Part shown: piece by piece, positions 17,738 to 26,224 of the stretch
Layout: the number at the start of each line of letters is the position of its first letter
Numbering within the stretch: position 1 is the stretch's first letter
Source: an uncultured Prevotella sp.
Lineage (GTDB): Bacteria > Bacteroidota > Bacteroidia > Bacteroidales > Bacteroidaceae
DNA length: 64,000 bases
Assembly: GCA_944319935.1 (NCBI GenBank)
Contig: CALUFM010000004.1
Span: 112,591-176,590 of the forward strand
Direction of reading: 5' to 3'
Program-made: the position numbers and the translations under genes
The notes under the pieces: generated by a model
Database searches by the model: none
The model's input: the letters and a program-made list of their open reading frames with translations, nothing else
What the model was told of the DNA's origin: nothing

Positions 17738-19450
17738 TCAGACGCTGTGCGACAGGCAGGCCACGCGCTCCTTTTCCTTCATCCTAAGCTCTACCTTCAG
17801 CCCGTCCTTCTCGCGTATTTCCACGCGGCGGATTTTGCCGCTGATGGTCTTGGGCAGCTCGTCAACAAACTCGATGATGCGCGGATACTTGTAAGGCGCG
17901 GTCTCACGCTTGACGTGAGCCTGAAGCTCTTTCACCAAGTCGTCGCCCGCCTTGCCCTTCCATTCCTTTCCAAGCACGACGGTGGCCTTGACCACCATGC
18001 CGCGGATGTCATCGGGCACGCCCGTTATGGCACACTCAACGACAGCCGGATGGGTCATCAGCGCACTCTCCACCTCGAACGGCCCTATGCGGTAGCCGCT
18101 GCTCTTGATGACGTCATCGACGCGCCCCTCAAACCAATAGTAGCCGTCACTGTCGCGCCACGCCATGTCGCCCGTATGGTAAAGGCCGTCGTGCCACACC
18201 TGGGCGGTGCGCTCCCCGTCACGGTAATACCCCTTGAACAGCCCCAACGGCTTGCCGCCGTCAACGTGGATGACTATTTCCCCCTTCTCTCCGTCGCCGC
18301 AAGGGGTGCCGTCAGGACGTACAAGGTCGATGTCATACTGGGGGTTGGGCATGCCCATGCTGCCCGGCTTAGGCGTCATCCAAGGCATCGTCCCGAGGGT
18401 CATGGTGGTCTCGGTCTGGCCGAAACCCTCCCTGAGCATTATCCCCGTAAGCTCGAAAAACTTGTCGAACACGGCGGGGTTGAGGGCTTCGCCCGCCGTG
18501 CAGCAGTAGCGCAGCGACGAGAGGTCGTACTTGGTGAAATCCTCATGAATCATGAAGCGGTAGACCGTAGGCGGCGCGCAGAGCGACGTTATGCGGTATT
18601 GTTCGATTTTGCGCATGATTTTGTCGGCGGTGAACTTCTGGTGTTCGAAGACGAAAACCACCGCCCCCGCGAACCACTGGCCGTACAACTTGCCCCACGC
18701 GGCCTTGCCCCAGCCCGTGTCGGCCACGGTCAGGTGGATGCTGTCTTCTGCCAGGTTGTGCCAGAACACGCCCGTGACGATGTGGCCGAGGGGGTAAAGG
18801 TAGTCGTGAGCCACCATCTTCGGCTCGCCGCTGGTGCCGCTGGTGAAGTACATAAGCATGGTGTCGCCGTTGCTGTTGGCGTGGGCCGGACGGACGAAAG
18901 GCGGCGCGCCGCCCCACTCCTTGTGCCAGTCGTGAAAGCCGTCATACACCTTAGGTCCTACGCTGACCAGCGTCTTGAGCGACGGGCTTCGGGCTACAGA
19001 GCCTTTGACCTGCGCCATGACGTAGTCGTCGCCAACGCAGACGATGGCCTTCACGCCGGCCATGTTGTTGCGGTAAACTATGTCGTGCGTGGTGAGCATG
19101 TGCGTGGCGGGCACGGCCACCGCGCCAATCTTGTGCAGGGCGAGCATCGACAGCCAGAACTCATACCTGCGCTTGAGGATGAGCATCACCACGTCGCCCC
19201 TGCCGATGCCGAGCGTAAGGAAGTAGGCCGCGGCGCGGTCGCTCTGCTCCTTGAGGTCACTGAACGTGAAGCGTATGCATTCGTCGTTGTCGTCAGTCCA
19301 CAGCATGGCCAGCTTGCCGGGCTTCTCTTCGGCCCAGGCGTCAACCACGTCGTAGGCGAAGTTGAAGTTGTCTGGCACTATGAAACGCAAATTCTCCCTA
19401 AAGTCCTCAACTGACGTAAACTCTGTTTGCGTCAAAAATCTCTCTATCAT
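17738..19450 (-). CDS. AMP-forming acyl-CoA synthetase
   Basis: 570 residues from MIERFLTQTEF (19450), preceded by an AAAGAGG ribosome site. Adenylate-forming signatures are complete: YFTSGTSGEPKM (phosphate loop), FGQTETTM, TGD, GRVDDVIKSSGYRIGPFEVE and the acylation lysine in PKTISGKIRR. It activates a carboxylic acid to its CoA thioester; the overall pattern is closest to medium-chain/propionate-type enzymes, but the substrate cannot be read from sequence. Flanked by repeat-filled gaps, so probably a single-gene unit. Confidence 0.9.
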   Translation of the reverse strand: MIERFLTQTEFTSVEDFRENLRFIVPDNFNFAYDVVDAWAEEKPGKLAMLWTDDNDECIRFTFSDLKEQSDRAAAYFLTLGIGRGDVVMLILKRRYEFWLSMLALHKIGAVAVPATHMLTTHDIVYRNNMAGVKAIVCVGDDYVMAQVKGSVARSPSLKTLVSVGPKVYDGFHDWHKEWGGAPPFVRPAHANSNGDTMLMYFTSGTSGEPKMVAHDYLYPLGHIVTGVFWHNLAEDSIHLTVADTGWGKAAWGKLYGQWFAGAVVFVFEHQKFTADKIMRKIEQYRITSLCAPPTVYRFMIHEDFTKYDLSSLRYCCTAGEALNPAVFDKFFELTGIMLREGFGQTETTMTLGTMPWMTPKPGSMGMPNPQYDIDLVRPDGTPCGDGEKGEIVIHVDGGKPLGLFKGYYRDGERTAQVWHDGLYHTGDMAWRDSDGYYWFEGRVDDVIKSSGYRIGPFEVESALMTHPAVVECAITGVPDDIRGMVVKATVVLGKEWKGKAGDDLVKELQAHVKRETAPYKYPRIIEFVDELPKTISGKIRRVEIREKDGLKVELRMKEKERVACLSHSV

Positions 19451-20011
19451 AACCTCTTTACCCTTTTGTTTTGTTGTTGTCCATGGTGAAATGTCTTTCT
19501 TGCGGCCGCCGCAAATGCCTCTTGCGTGGACGCCACGCCGACAGAGGCGATGCCCCGCAAACGTCATTTTCATTCACGCTGACGGCAAAAATAATAATAA
19601 ATCATCGTAAAAACAAGCATTTTGTGATAAAAAGTTATATTTTCATTGGATATATATAATATTTGCAACTATAAACACTTAAATTGTTTCACTTTGTCAA
19701 ACACCAGCAAAACGCCGACGCGCCTGAAGGCAAGCCGTGCGAAAGGCGTTCACAAAAGGTGGCCTTTCGCACGCCAAAAGGCCATCTTTTACGCTGCAGT
19801 TTGCGGCCTTTTGCGGCGTGAAAGGCCACCTTTCGCGGCACGGGCGGATTTCGGCCATGAAACCACAGCCTACACCTTATAATATGACATGCCCGCAGGG
19901 GCGGCCCCACACGTCCCCATGCTTTATAATCTTTAACTCGCGGCGGGCCGCAGGAAAGGCGGATTTTCATTATTTTTGCATCAACATAAATACGCGAACA
20001 GCGGCAAGAAG
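19451..20011. other. divergent gap with hairpin repeats
   Basis: Between the divergent synthetase and hydrolase genes. An AT-rich part (19580-19690) is followed by AAAAGGC-family palindromes at about 19745-19850, where AAAGGTGGCCTTTCGC pairs with GCGTGAAAGGCCACCTTT-like sequence. The hydrolase promoter is at 19971. Confidence 0.6.
19971..19978 (+). promoter_or_regulatory. -7 promoter box of the hydrolase-nucleotidase gene
   Basis: TATTTTTG matches TAnnTTTG. It sits next to an upstream in-frame ATG at 19976, which therefore cannot be the start; the ATG at 20012 is used. Confidence 0.65.
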
Positions 20012-21019
20012 ATGGAAATAAACTACAAGATACAGTTCCCCGACATGATGAAGGGGAAGAAAATCCTTTACGTTCACGGCTTCGGCTCGTCGGGACAGTC
20101 GGGCACGGTGGCGAAAATCCGGGAGATGCTTCCCGGCGCGACGGTCGTTGCCCCCGACCTGCCAATACACCCGGCGGAGGCCATACAACTGCTGAAAAGC
20201 ACCTGCGCAAGCGAACAACCAGACCTCATAATAGGCACGTCGATGGGCGGGATGTACGCCGAGATGCTGTACGGATATGACCGAATACTGGTCAACCCGG
20301 CGTTCCAGATGGGCGACACGATGCTGAAACACGGCATGGTGGGCAAAAACACGTTCCTCAACCCGCGGCAGGACGGCGTGCAGGAGTTCATCGTGACCAA
20401 GGCCATGGTCGAGGAATACAAGGAGGCGACGGCCCTGTGCTTCTCGTCCGTGACGCCGGAGGAGCGGGACAGCCGCGTCTTCGGCCTGTTCGGCGACGAA
20501 GACCCGGTGGTCCACACGATGGACATCTTCGCCTCCCACTACCGCAACGCCGTCAGCTTCCACGGCGAACACCGCATGAACGACAAAGTCCTGCTGCACT
20601 CGGTCATCCCCGTAGTCCGCTGGATTGACGACCGCCAGGATGGTCGCACGCGCCCCATAGTCTACATCAGCATCGACGCCCTGCGCGACGCGCGCGGCGG
20701 CCAGCAGTCAAGCGCGATGAAGGCGTTGACCTTCCTGCTTGAGTTCTACGACATCTACATCGTAGCCCCGTCGCCGACCAACAACCCCGAATACGTGACC
20801 GACGTCGCAGCCTGGGCGCAGAGGGTGGTCAACGTGCCGGCATGGAACCACGTGGTGTTCACCAACCGCAAGGACCTTCTTTACGGCGACTACCTCATCG
20901 ACCCGTCCGACGACTTCGGCGCAACCGGCTTCGTGGGCACGCGCGTCCGCTTCGGCGACGACACTTTCAAGACTTGGGAGGAAATCATCGAGTTCTTCGG
21001 ACGGTTGGGAGGACAGTAA
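20012..21019 (+). CDS. fusion of YqiA-like alpha/beta hydrolase and 5'(3')-deoxyribonucleotidase-like domain
   Basis: 335 residues. The N-terminal ~190 residues are a YqiA/YcfP-type esterase: ILYVHGFGSSGQSGT, nucleophile GTSMGG (GxSxG) and a late acid/His pair (FGDEDPVV, HGEHRM). After VVRWIDD the C-terminal part looks like a HAD 5'(3')-nucleotidase (VYISIDALRDAR, FYDIYIVAPSPTNNPEY, NRKDLLYGDYLIDPSDD). The DxD nucleophile motif of HAD enzymes appears altered to SIDA, so phosphatase activity is doubtful. Joint function unknown. Confidence 0.8.
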   Translation: MEINYKIQFPDMMKGKKILYVHGFGSSGQSGTVAKIREMLPGATVVAPDLPIHPAEAIQLLKSTCASEQPDLIIGTSMGGMYAEMLYGYDRILVNPAFQMGDTMLKHGMVGKNTFLNPRQDGVQEFIVTKAMVEEYKEATALCFSSVTPEERDSRVFGLFGDEDPVVHTMDIFASHYRNAVSFHGEHRMNDKVLLHSVIPVVRWIDDRQDGRTRPIVYISIDALRDARGGQQSSAMKALTFLLEFYDIYIVAPSPTNNPEYVTDVAAWAQRVVNVPAWNHVVFTNRKDLLYGDYLIDPSDDFGATGFVGTRVRFGDDTFKTWEEIIEFFGRLGGQ

Positions 21020-21021
21020 AT

Positions 21022-21122
21022 AAATGAATGAAAAATGAAGAATGAATAATGAAAAATCAAGCAAGTCAATATAAATACACTGCTATTAAATTTTTCATTA
21101 TTCATCCTTCATTATTCATTTA
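21022..21122. repeat. ATGAATAATGAAAA inverted repeat
   Basis: AATGAAGAATGAATAATGAA-type sequence (21022-21058) is mirrored by TTCATTATTCATCCTTCATT-type sequence (21090-21122). It forms an imperfect AT-rich hairpin between the hydrolase and helicase genes. Confidence 0.7.
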
Positions 21123-21133
21123 AATAAATTTAT

Positions 21134-24100
21134 ATGAATTACTTATACGCTCGCATCGCCGACATCATCGGCTTTTACGGCTCTGTCAAGCCCGCCACGC
21201 TCAACAAGATGGCGCACGAAACGCTTGTGCTTGCGTGCCACGAGGGGCTGCGCGGCACGGGTCAGGCCTACGGGAACCTGTTCTCACAGGTTGATTTCCT
21301 ATGCCGGAAACACAACGTAAGGCTTGCCGACAGGGTGCAGATACAGGCCATGCGCCGCCACACCAACCGCTCGGAGGCCATCCAGAGGGACGACTTCATG
21401 TATGACATGCGCGCCCTTTGCCGTTTCGTCTCAGCCGTAACGGGGCTTGATGTGCCCGGTGAGCTGCTGCGGCTGCTGCCCGCCAACGACCGTCCCCACG
21501 ACCGCGCGGAGGGCTTGGACGTGCTTTACGTGCGCTGCATCGTCAGGGAGGCGGGCGGCGAATACGTCTACGTGTCGGCCGAGAAGGGGCTGCCGGGGCA
21601 GCTCCTGGCCGTTGACATTTCGGCTGACGACCTTGCCTACCTGCGCAAGATGGCGCATGAGGGCGTGCAACTGAACCTCTTGGACTGCAAGATGGGCGAC
21701 GCGCCGGCCGGCAGCGAACCGGCAATGAAGGGTGCGGAGCATGTCATCGTGCCCGGGCTTGTGGTGTTCGAGCCTGACTATCTGATAGACATCAGCTCAA
21801 TAGCGGCGTGCTTCAAGGACTACGGACACCACCCCCTGACATACACCCTGGAGCGCATGAGGCCGCGGGCGAACTCGTCCGCAATACTGCTTGGTAACCT
21901 CGCGGGGGCTGTACTCGACGGCATCGTCAACGACGGGACGGCGTTCAGCCTCAACGAAACGATGCGCTCAAACTTCGCCGAGAAGGCTTTGGAATACTGC
22001 GCATGCAAGGATTTCAGGGCTGACAGGTTCAAACAGGACATCAAGACGCAGGCAGACAACATCAAGGAGGCCGTCAGCGTGATGTTCGCCGACCATGACC
22101 GGAGCCTCGCCGTGCTTGAACCGTCGTTCGTCTGCGAGTGTCTTGGACTGCAAGGGCGCGTTGACCTCATGACAACCGACTTCCGCTTGCTCGTAGAACA
22201 GAAGGCCGGCAAGAACCGGAACGTGGAGAACGGCACGCCGGGAAGCCACGGCAGCAGCCAGCTTGAGCAGCATTACGTGCAACTGCTGCTTTACTATGGC
22301 GTGCTGAGATACAACTTCCGCCTCGGCTTCGACAAGACTGACATACGCCTTCTTTACTCCAAATACCCCCCGGCCCGTGGCCTCATGGCCGTGACTTTTT
22401 ACCGTAAACTGTTCCGCGAGGCCGTAGCGTTGCGCAACAAGATAGTGGCCACCGACTTCATGATAGCCCGACGGGGCTTCGGGAAGGTTCTTCCGCTGCT
22501 CACGCCGGAGACCGTCAACACGGCGGGACGCGACGACATGTATTACCACACGTGGCTGCTGCCGCAGATAATGGAAGTGACCGAGCCGCTGAAAAGCCTA
22601 CAGCCGCTTGAGCGTGAATACTTTACGGCGATGATGACGTTCGTCTACCGCGAGCAGTTAATGGCCAAGACAGGGTCGCAGGAGGGCGTGAGCAGATGCA
22701 CGGCCGACCTCTGGAACATGCCGTTGGCCGAGAAAATAGAGACAGGCAACATATATACAGGACTGCGCATCACGGCGAAAGAGAGCAGCGCGGAAGGCCG
22801 CGCGCCCGACCTGCTGACGCTCGCCGTACCCGAACAGGGCGACAGTTTCCTGCCAAACTTCCGCCGCGGCGACTTGGTTTACCTCTACCAGTACCGCGAC
22901 GGGGAAGAACCTGACGTGCGCAAGGCCCTGCTCTACAAGGGAAGCATTACCGAACTGCACACCGCCGAAATAAAAGTGGCCCTGGCGAACGGGCAGAGAA
23001 ACCCCGGCATATTGGCCGCGCAGGACGACGGCGACGGCTTCAGCTACGCCGTGGAACACGCCGGCGGCGACTCGTCATCAGGCGGGGCGGCCAGGGGGCT
23101 GTACGAATTTGTCACCGCCCCGGCCGACCGCAAGGCCCTGCTTCTCGGCCAGCGCGCGCCGCAAAGTAACGCCTCGGCAACGCTGACGAAAGCCTACGAC
23201 GAGGCGTATGACGACATCCTGCTGCGCGTGAAGCAAGCTGAAGACTACTTCCTGCTCATCGGCCCGCCCGGCACGGGCAAGACTTCAATGGCCATAAGGT
23301 TCATAGTGGAAGAGGAACTGCGGCGCGACGGTTCGTCAGTCTTGCTCATGGCGTACACCAACCGAGCCGTTGACGAGCTGTGCGCAATGCTCGCTTCGGC
23401 CGGAATTGACTACATACGCATAGGCAACGAGTACAGCGCGGACCCGCAATGCAAGGCCAACCTGCTGTCAGAAAAGGTGAAGCTAAGCCCGCGGCTCGGC
23501 GACATGAAAGCCTTGATGGCAGCGGCGCGCGTCGTCGTGGGCACCACTTCGATGATGGCCGCGCGGCCTTTCGTGTTCGACGTGAAGGAGTTTTCGCTCG
23601 CCGTTGTCGACGAGGCGTCGCAGATACTCGAACCGAACATCGTGGGACTGCTCTCCGCCCACCGCAAGGACGGCGAGGGGAAAGAGCGTTGCAGGATAAG
23701 GAAATTCATACTGACGGGCGACCACAAGCAACTGCCCGCCGTCGTGCAGCAGGACGAGGCGTCGTCGGCCACGGCCAGCCCGACGCTGCACGCCATCCAC
23801 CTTGACAACTGCCGCGGGTCGCTCTTCGAACGGCTAATCCGCACCGAGCGCGCCGCGGGGCGCACGGAGTTCACCGGCGTGCTGCGCCGCCACGGCAGGA
23901 TGCACCCCGAAGTGGCCGACTTCCCCTGCCACGAGTTCTACCATGACGAACACCTTAACCCCGTGCCGCTGCCCCACCAGCGCGAACATACGCTGCACTA
24001 CGCCGACACCGGGCTGCACGACGGCCTGGACGCGCTGCTGCGCACGCACCGCATGGTGTTCATACCGTCACTGACGTGCCGGCGGCCAGACCTCTCCGAC

Positions 24101-24553
24101 AAGGTGAACACCGACGAGGCGGCCACCGTGGCCGACGTGCTGAGGCGCGTAAGGCTGATGACGGGCGACGGCTTCACGGCGGAAAAGACCGTGGGCGTGA
24201 TTGTGCCGTACCGCAACCAGATAGCCGTAATCCGCAAGGAAATCGAGCTATTGGGCATGAAAGAACTTGAGAACGTGTCGATAGACACCGTCGAGCGTTA
24301 CCAGGGCAGCCAGCGCGACGTCATCATTTACTCGTTCACGGTGCAGAACGAATGGCAGCTTGAGTTCCTTGCGGGCAGTTGCTTCTACGATGGCGGACGC
24401 CTCATCGACCGCAAGCTGAACGTAGCCCTGACCCGCGCGCGCCGCCAGATGATAATGACGGGCAACGTGGGCGTGCTGTCAAAGAACGCCGTTTTCCGTG
24501 AGCTTATTGACTATGTGAAGGACAAGGGCGGATACCTTGCCGAAAGGGAGTAA
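21134..24553 (+). CDS. Dna2-like nuclease and superfamily 1B helicase
   Basis: 1139 residues. A PD-(D/E)XK nuclease-like segment lies near residues 330-365 (GLQGRVDLMTTDF then LLVEQKAGK). The SF1 helicase core follows: Walker A GPPGTGKTSM (~residue 710), Walker B VVDEASQ (~825), GDHKQLPAVV, VERYQGSQRDVII and LNVALTRARRQM. The layout is that of Dna2/NAM7-type helicases with a fused nuclease, used in DNA end processing. I see no four-cysteine iron-sulfur cluster around the nuclease, unlike eukaryotic Dna2. It starts at the ATG at 21134 after an AT-rich repeat. Confidence 0.87.
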   Translation: MNYLYARIADIIGFYGSVKPATLNKMAHETLVLACHEGLRGTGQAYGNLFSQVDFLCRKHNVRLADRVQIQAMRRHTNRSEAIQRDDFMYDMRALCRFVSAVTGLDVPGELLRLLPANDRPHDRAEGLDVLYVRCIVREAGGEYVYVSAEKGLPGQLLAVDISADDLAYLRKMAHEGVQLNLLDCKMGDAPAGSEPAMKGAEHVIVPGLVVFEPDYLIDISSIAACFKDYGHHPLTYTLERMRPRANSSAILLGNLAGAVLDGIVNDGTAFSLNETMRSNFAEKALEYCACKDFRADRFKQDIKTQADNIKEAVSVMFADHDRSLAVLEPSFVCECLGLQGRVDLMTTDFRLLVEQKAGKNRNVENGTPGSHGSSQLEQHYVQLLLYYGVLRYNFRLGFDKTDIRLLYSKYPPARGLMAVTFYRKLFREAVALRNKIVATDFMIARRGFGKVLPLLTPETVNTAGRDDMYYHTWLLPQIMEVTEPLKSLQPLEREYFTAMMTFVYREQLMAKTGSQEGVSRCTADLWNMPLAEKIETGNIYTGLRITAKESSAEGRAPDLLTLAVPEQGDSFLPNFRRGDLVYLYQYRDGEEPDVRKALLYKGSITELHTAEIKVALANGQRNPGILAAQDDGDGFSYAVEHAGGDSSSGGAARGLYEFVTAPADRKALLLGQRAPQSNASATLTKAYDEAYDDILLRVKQAEDYFLLIGPPGTGKTSMAIRFIVEEELRRDGSSVLLMAYTNRAVDELCAMLASAGIDYIRIGNEYSADPQCKANLLSEKVKLSPRLGDMKALMAAARVVVGTTSMMAARPFVFDVKEFSLAVVDEASQILEPNIVGLLSAHRKDGEGKERCRIRKFILTGDHKQLPAVVQQDEASSATASPTLHAIHLDNCRGSLFERLIRTERAAGRTEFTGVLRRHGRMHPEVADFPCHEFYHDEHLNPVPLPHQREHTLHYADTGLHDGLDALLRTHRMVFIPSLTCRRPDLSDKVNTDEAATVADVLRRVRLMTGDGFTAEKTVGVIVPYRNQIAVIRKEIELLGMKELENVSIDTVERYQGSQRDVIIYSFTVQNEWQLEFLAGSCFYDGGRLIDRKLNVALTRARRQMIMTGNVGVLSKNAVFRELIDYVKDKGGYLAERE

Positions 24554-24560
24554 ACCCGCA

Positions 24561-24632
24561 AAAACAAAAAATGGGACTCCGCTGAGTCCCTCATTCCATT
24601 GTTAACCTTAAATCTAATACTATGAAAAACAC
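24561..24632 (-). ncRNA. candidate small RNA with promoter and intrinsic terminator
   Basis: On the minus strand TATCTTTG (24637-24644) is a good -7 box. About 70 nt later comes a perfect terminator: GGGACTC / GAGTCCC (24573-24590, 4-nt loop), then ATTTTTTGTTTTT. The transcript would include TTAGATTTAAGGTTAAC and the tiny frame ATG-GAA-TGA. I recall similar AAGGTTAAC-plus-GAGTCC-hairpin sequences in other Bacteroidales intergenic regions, but cannot name a family. The hairpin also ends the rightward helicase gene. Confidence 0.55.
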
Positions 24633-24913
24633 AGTGCAAAGATAATGATTCCGTCAAAAACCTGCTACTTTTCTTTGATATTTTTACGAAAAGTACGCAA
24701 ATAATTGATTTATGTCAAACATTCGGGCGTTTTACTGTCACAAACATGCATATTTCCGGCTTTCAGCATATTTATGGACACAAACCATGCGCCGCGCTTC
24801 CGGCGACACATGAAAACACCAACGGCAGCACGCAAACTGACACCCAGCAGCCACGCTCGCAACCAAAAAGGCGGCGAAACGGCCCGCCCGGCCGACACAA
24901 CGCCACCCATGGC

Positions 24914-24940
24914 GCAATGGCCTGGCAGCCAGGCCATTGC
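24914..24940. repeat. palindrome containing two CCWGG sites
   Basis: GCAATGGCCTGG (24914-24925) and CCAGGCCATTGC (24929-24940) are perfect inverted arms with a 3-nt loop. They contain CCTGG and CCAGG, the expected target of the adjacent EcoRII-type system. Confidence 0.75.
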
Positions 24941-24945
24941 CCACA

Positions 24946-25022
24946 TGCCGCCTTTCGCCCCGTGAAAGGCGGCGTATTACACGACAAAAGGCGGCATCTT
25001 GCAGTGCAAGATGCCGCCTTTT
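24946..25022. repeat. 77-bp direct repeat, left copy
   Basis: Identical over 77 bp to 27715-27791. It contains two AAAAGGC-family hairpins (GCCGCCTTTCGC.. / ..GTGAAAGGCGGC and AAAAGGCGGCATCTTGC / GCAAGATGCCGCCTTTT). The two copies flank the restriction-modification genes exactly. Confidence 0.95.
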
Positions 25023-25027
25023 AGATT

Positions 25028-26224
25028 TCATGTCATAAAATAATGTTTGGGCAAGTTTTTTTGACTTTCATGTACCATTTGAATAAATCCATATAAATCT
25101 TTTATTTCGCGCTGATATTCCATCGGGAAACTTTGTATATATTTATGTGGAACTACAAGAACAAGCCTTGAATCATGCATTTCTTTTAACTGATTTTTTG
25201 AAATTCCTTGTTGAAGTGTGAAAAGATATTTCACATCAACACGGTCGGCTTCTGTCAACACTTGCCTCCATCGGTCTTTACATGTAGTCTTTGCACCCAA
25301 TACAATCAATTTTTCCGAAGGGAAACAAATATCATGATAACATTCGCCGTTTGGGAATATGAAATCTGGCTTTTTCTTATCTTCTGTTATGGCCTGTTCT
25401 TCAAATATCAGTGCGTTGCGTGTGAAAATGTCAGACAGATGATGCTCCAACGACTTGCCCGCGCGCGACTTTCGGCGGTTGAGTACCTCGTTGGCTATTT
25501 TTACGAATGATTCTATATCAGAGAATGGCTTTGCTATGACTCCAGAATAAACCCTTTCTTCCATATATCTGAAGAGTTTGAATTCCGTGTCAATCCAGTT
25601 CAACAATATTCCGTCAGGATTTGTTTTAATTATATTATCATTAACATTATAAGCTTTGTTGTAACATTCACGTGCCCCTGATGCCATCAATCTTGTTTCT
25701 GGAAATTTATCATATTGCGATACAAAATCTTTTAACAGGCTTGTAATCTTTTCATCTGGCTTAATGGTATTAGAAATGTTTATCAATTGGTTTGTCTCAC
25801 TTGGGGAGATGTTGAAATACGAGAAAAAGCCATCAATATCTTCATCGGTAGATAAAACATAACCTTTATAATCTTCTTCGGTGAATTTTGCAATGACAAG
25901 CAAATCCCCAACATTGTCATCTTGAAAAAATGGGAAGTCACGTCCAAAACGTGTTATGCGGTATTCGTTTCGTGTCTTTTGCCCATAATATTTCATGCAA
26001 CTTTCAGTCGTGAAATCGTCTTGCCATTCTATTTTTACCGTTTTTTCTTTGTTTTCGCCTTTTATTCCTGGTTTGTCAAAAAGAAGGTCCGATGCGCATT
26101 TTGGTATATAAAAACCCGCTTGATGACTTCCAGTTAAACCTGTATCATTTCCTGTAATAAAGTGACACCATGCCGCTTTAGATTGTTGCACATTTTGTAT
26201 GCAAGAATTTAGTATGTCGCTCAT
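25028..26224 (-). CDS. type II restriction endonuclease, EcoRII family
   Basis: 398 residues with the EcoRII layout. The N-terminal B3-like effector domain is visible (HFITGNDTGLTGSHQAGFYIP, KTRNEYRITRFGRDFP). The C-terminal catalytic domain has RRKSRAGKSLEHHL, AITEDKKKPDFIFP and LGAKTTCKDRWRQ, whose Lys matches the active site. EcoRII cuts CCWGG and needs two sites for efficient cleavage. The start overlaps the methylase stop by 47 bp, so methylase is translated first from one transcript. GC content is far below that of flanking core genes, indicating transfer. Confidence 0.93.
   Translation of the reverse strand: MSDILNSCIQNVQQSKAAWCHFITGNDTGLTGSHQAGFYIPKCASDLLFDKPGIKGENKEKTVKIEWQDDFTTESCMKYYGQKTRNEYRITRFGRDFPFFQDDNVGDLLVIAKFTEEDYKGYVLSTDEDIDGFFSYFNISPSETNQLINISNTIKPDEKITSLLKDFVSQYDKFPETRLMASGARECYNKAYNVNDNIIKTNPDGILLNWIDTEFKLFRYMEERVYSGVIAKPFSDIESFVKIANEVLNRRKSRAGKSLEHHLSDIFTRNALIFEEQAITEDKKKPDFIFPNGECYHDICFPSEKLIVLGAKTTCKDRWRQVLTEADRVDVKYLFTLQQGISKNQLKEMHDSRLVLVVPHKYIQSFPMEYQREIKDLYGFIQMVHESQKNLPKHYFMT

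Noticed and set aside
17615..19414. 599-codon rightward ORF opposite the acyl-CoA synthetase
   Set aside because: Shadow of a high-GC gene; composition is rich in R, H, A, V without motifs, while the minus-strand frame has all adenylate-enzyme signatures.
24622..24645. Plus-strand mini-ORF ATGAAAAACACAGTGCAAAGATAA-like (7 codons)
   Set aside because: It is the reverse of a promoter and small-RNA start on the minus strand, which explains the sequence better.
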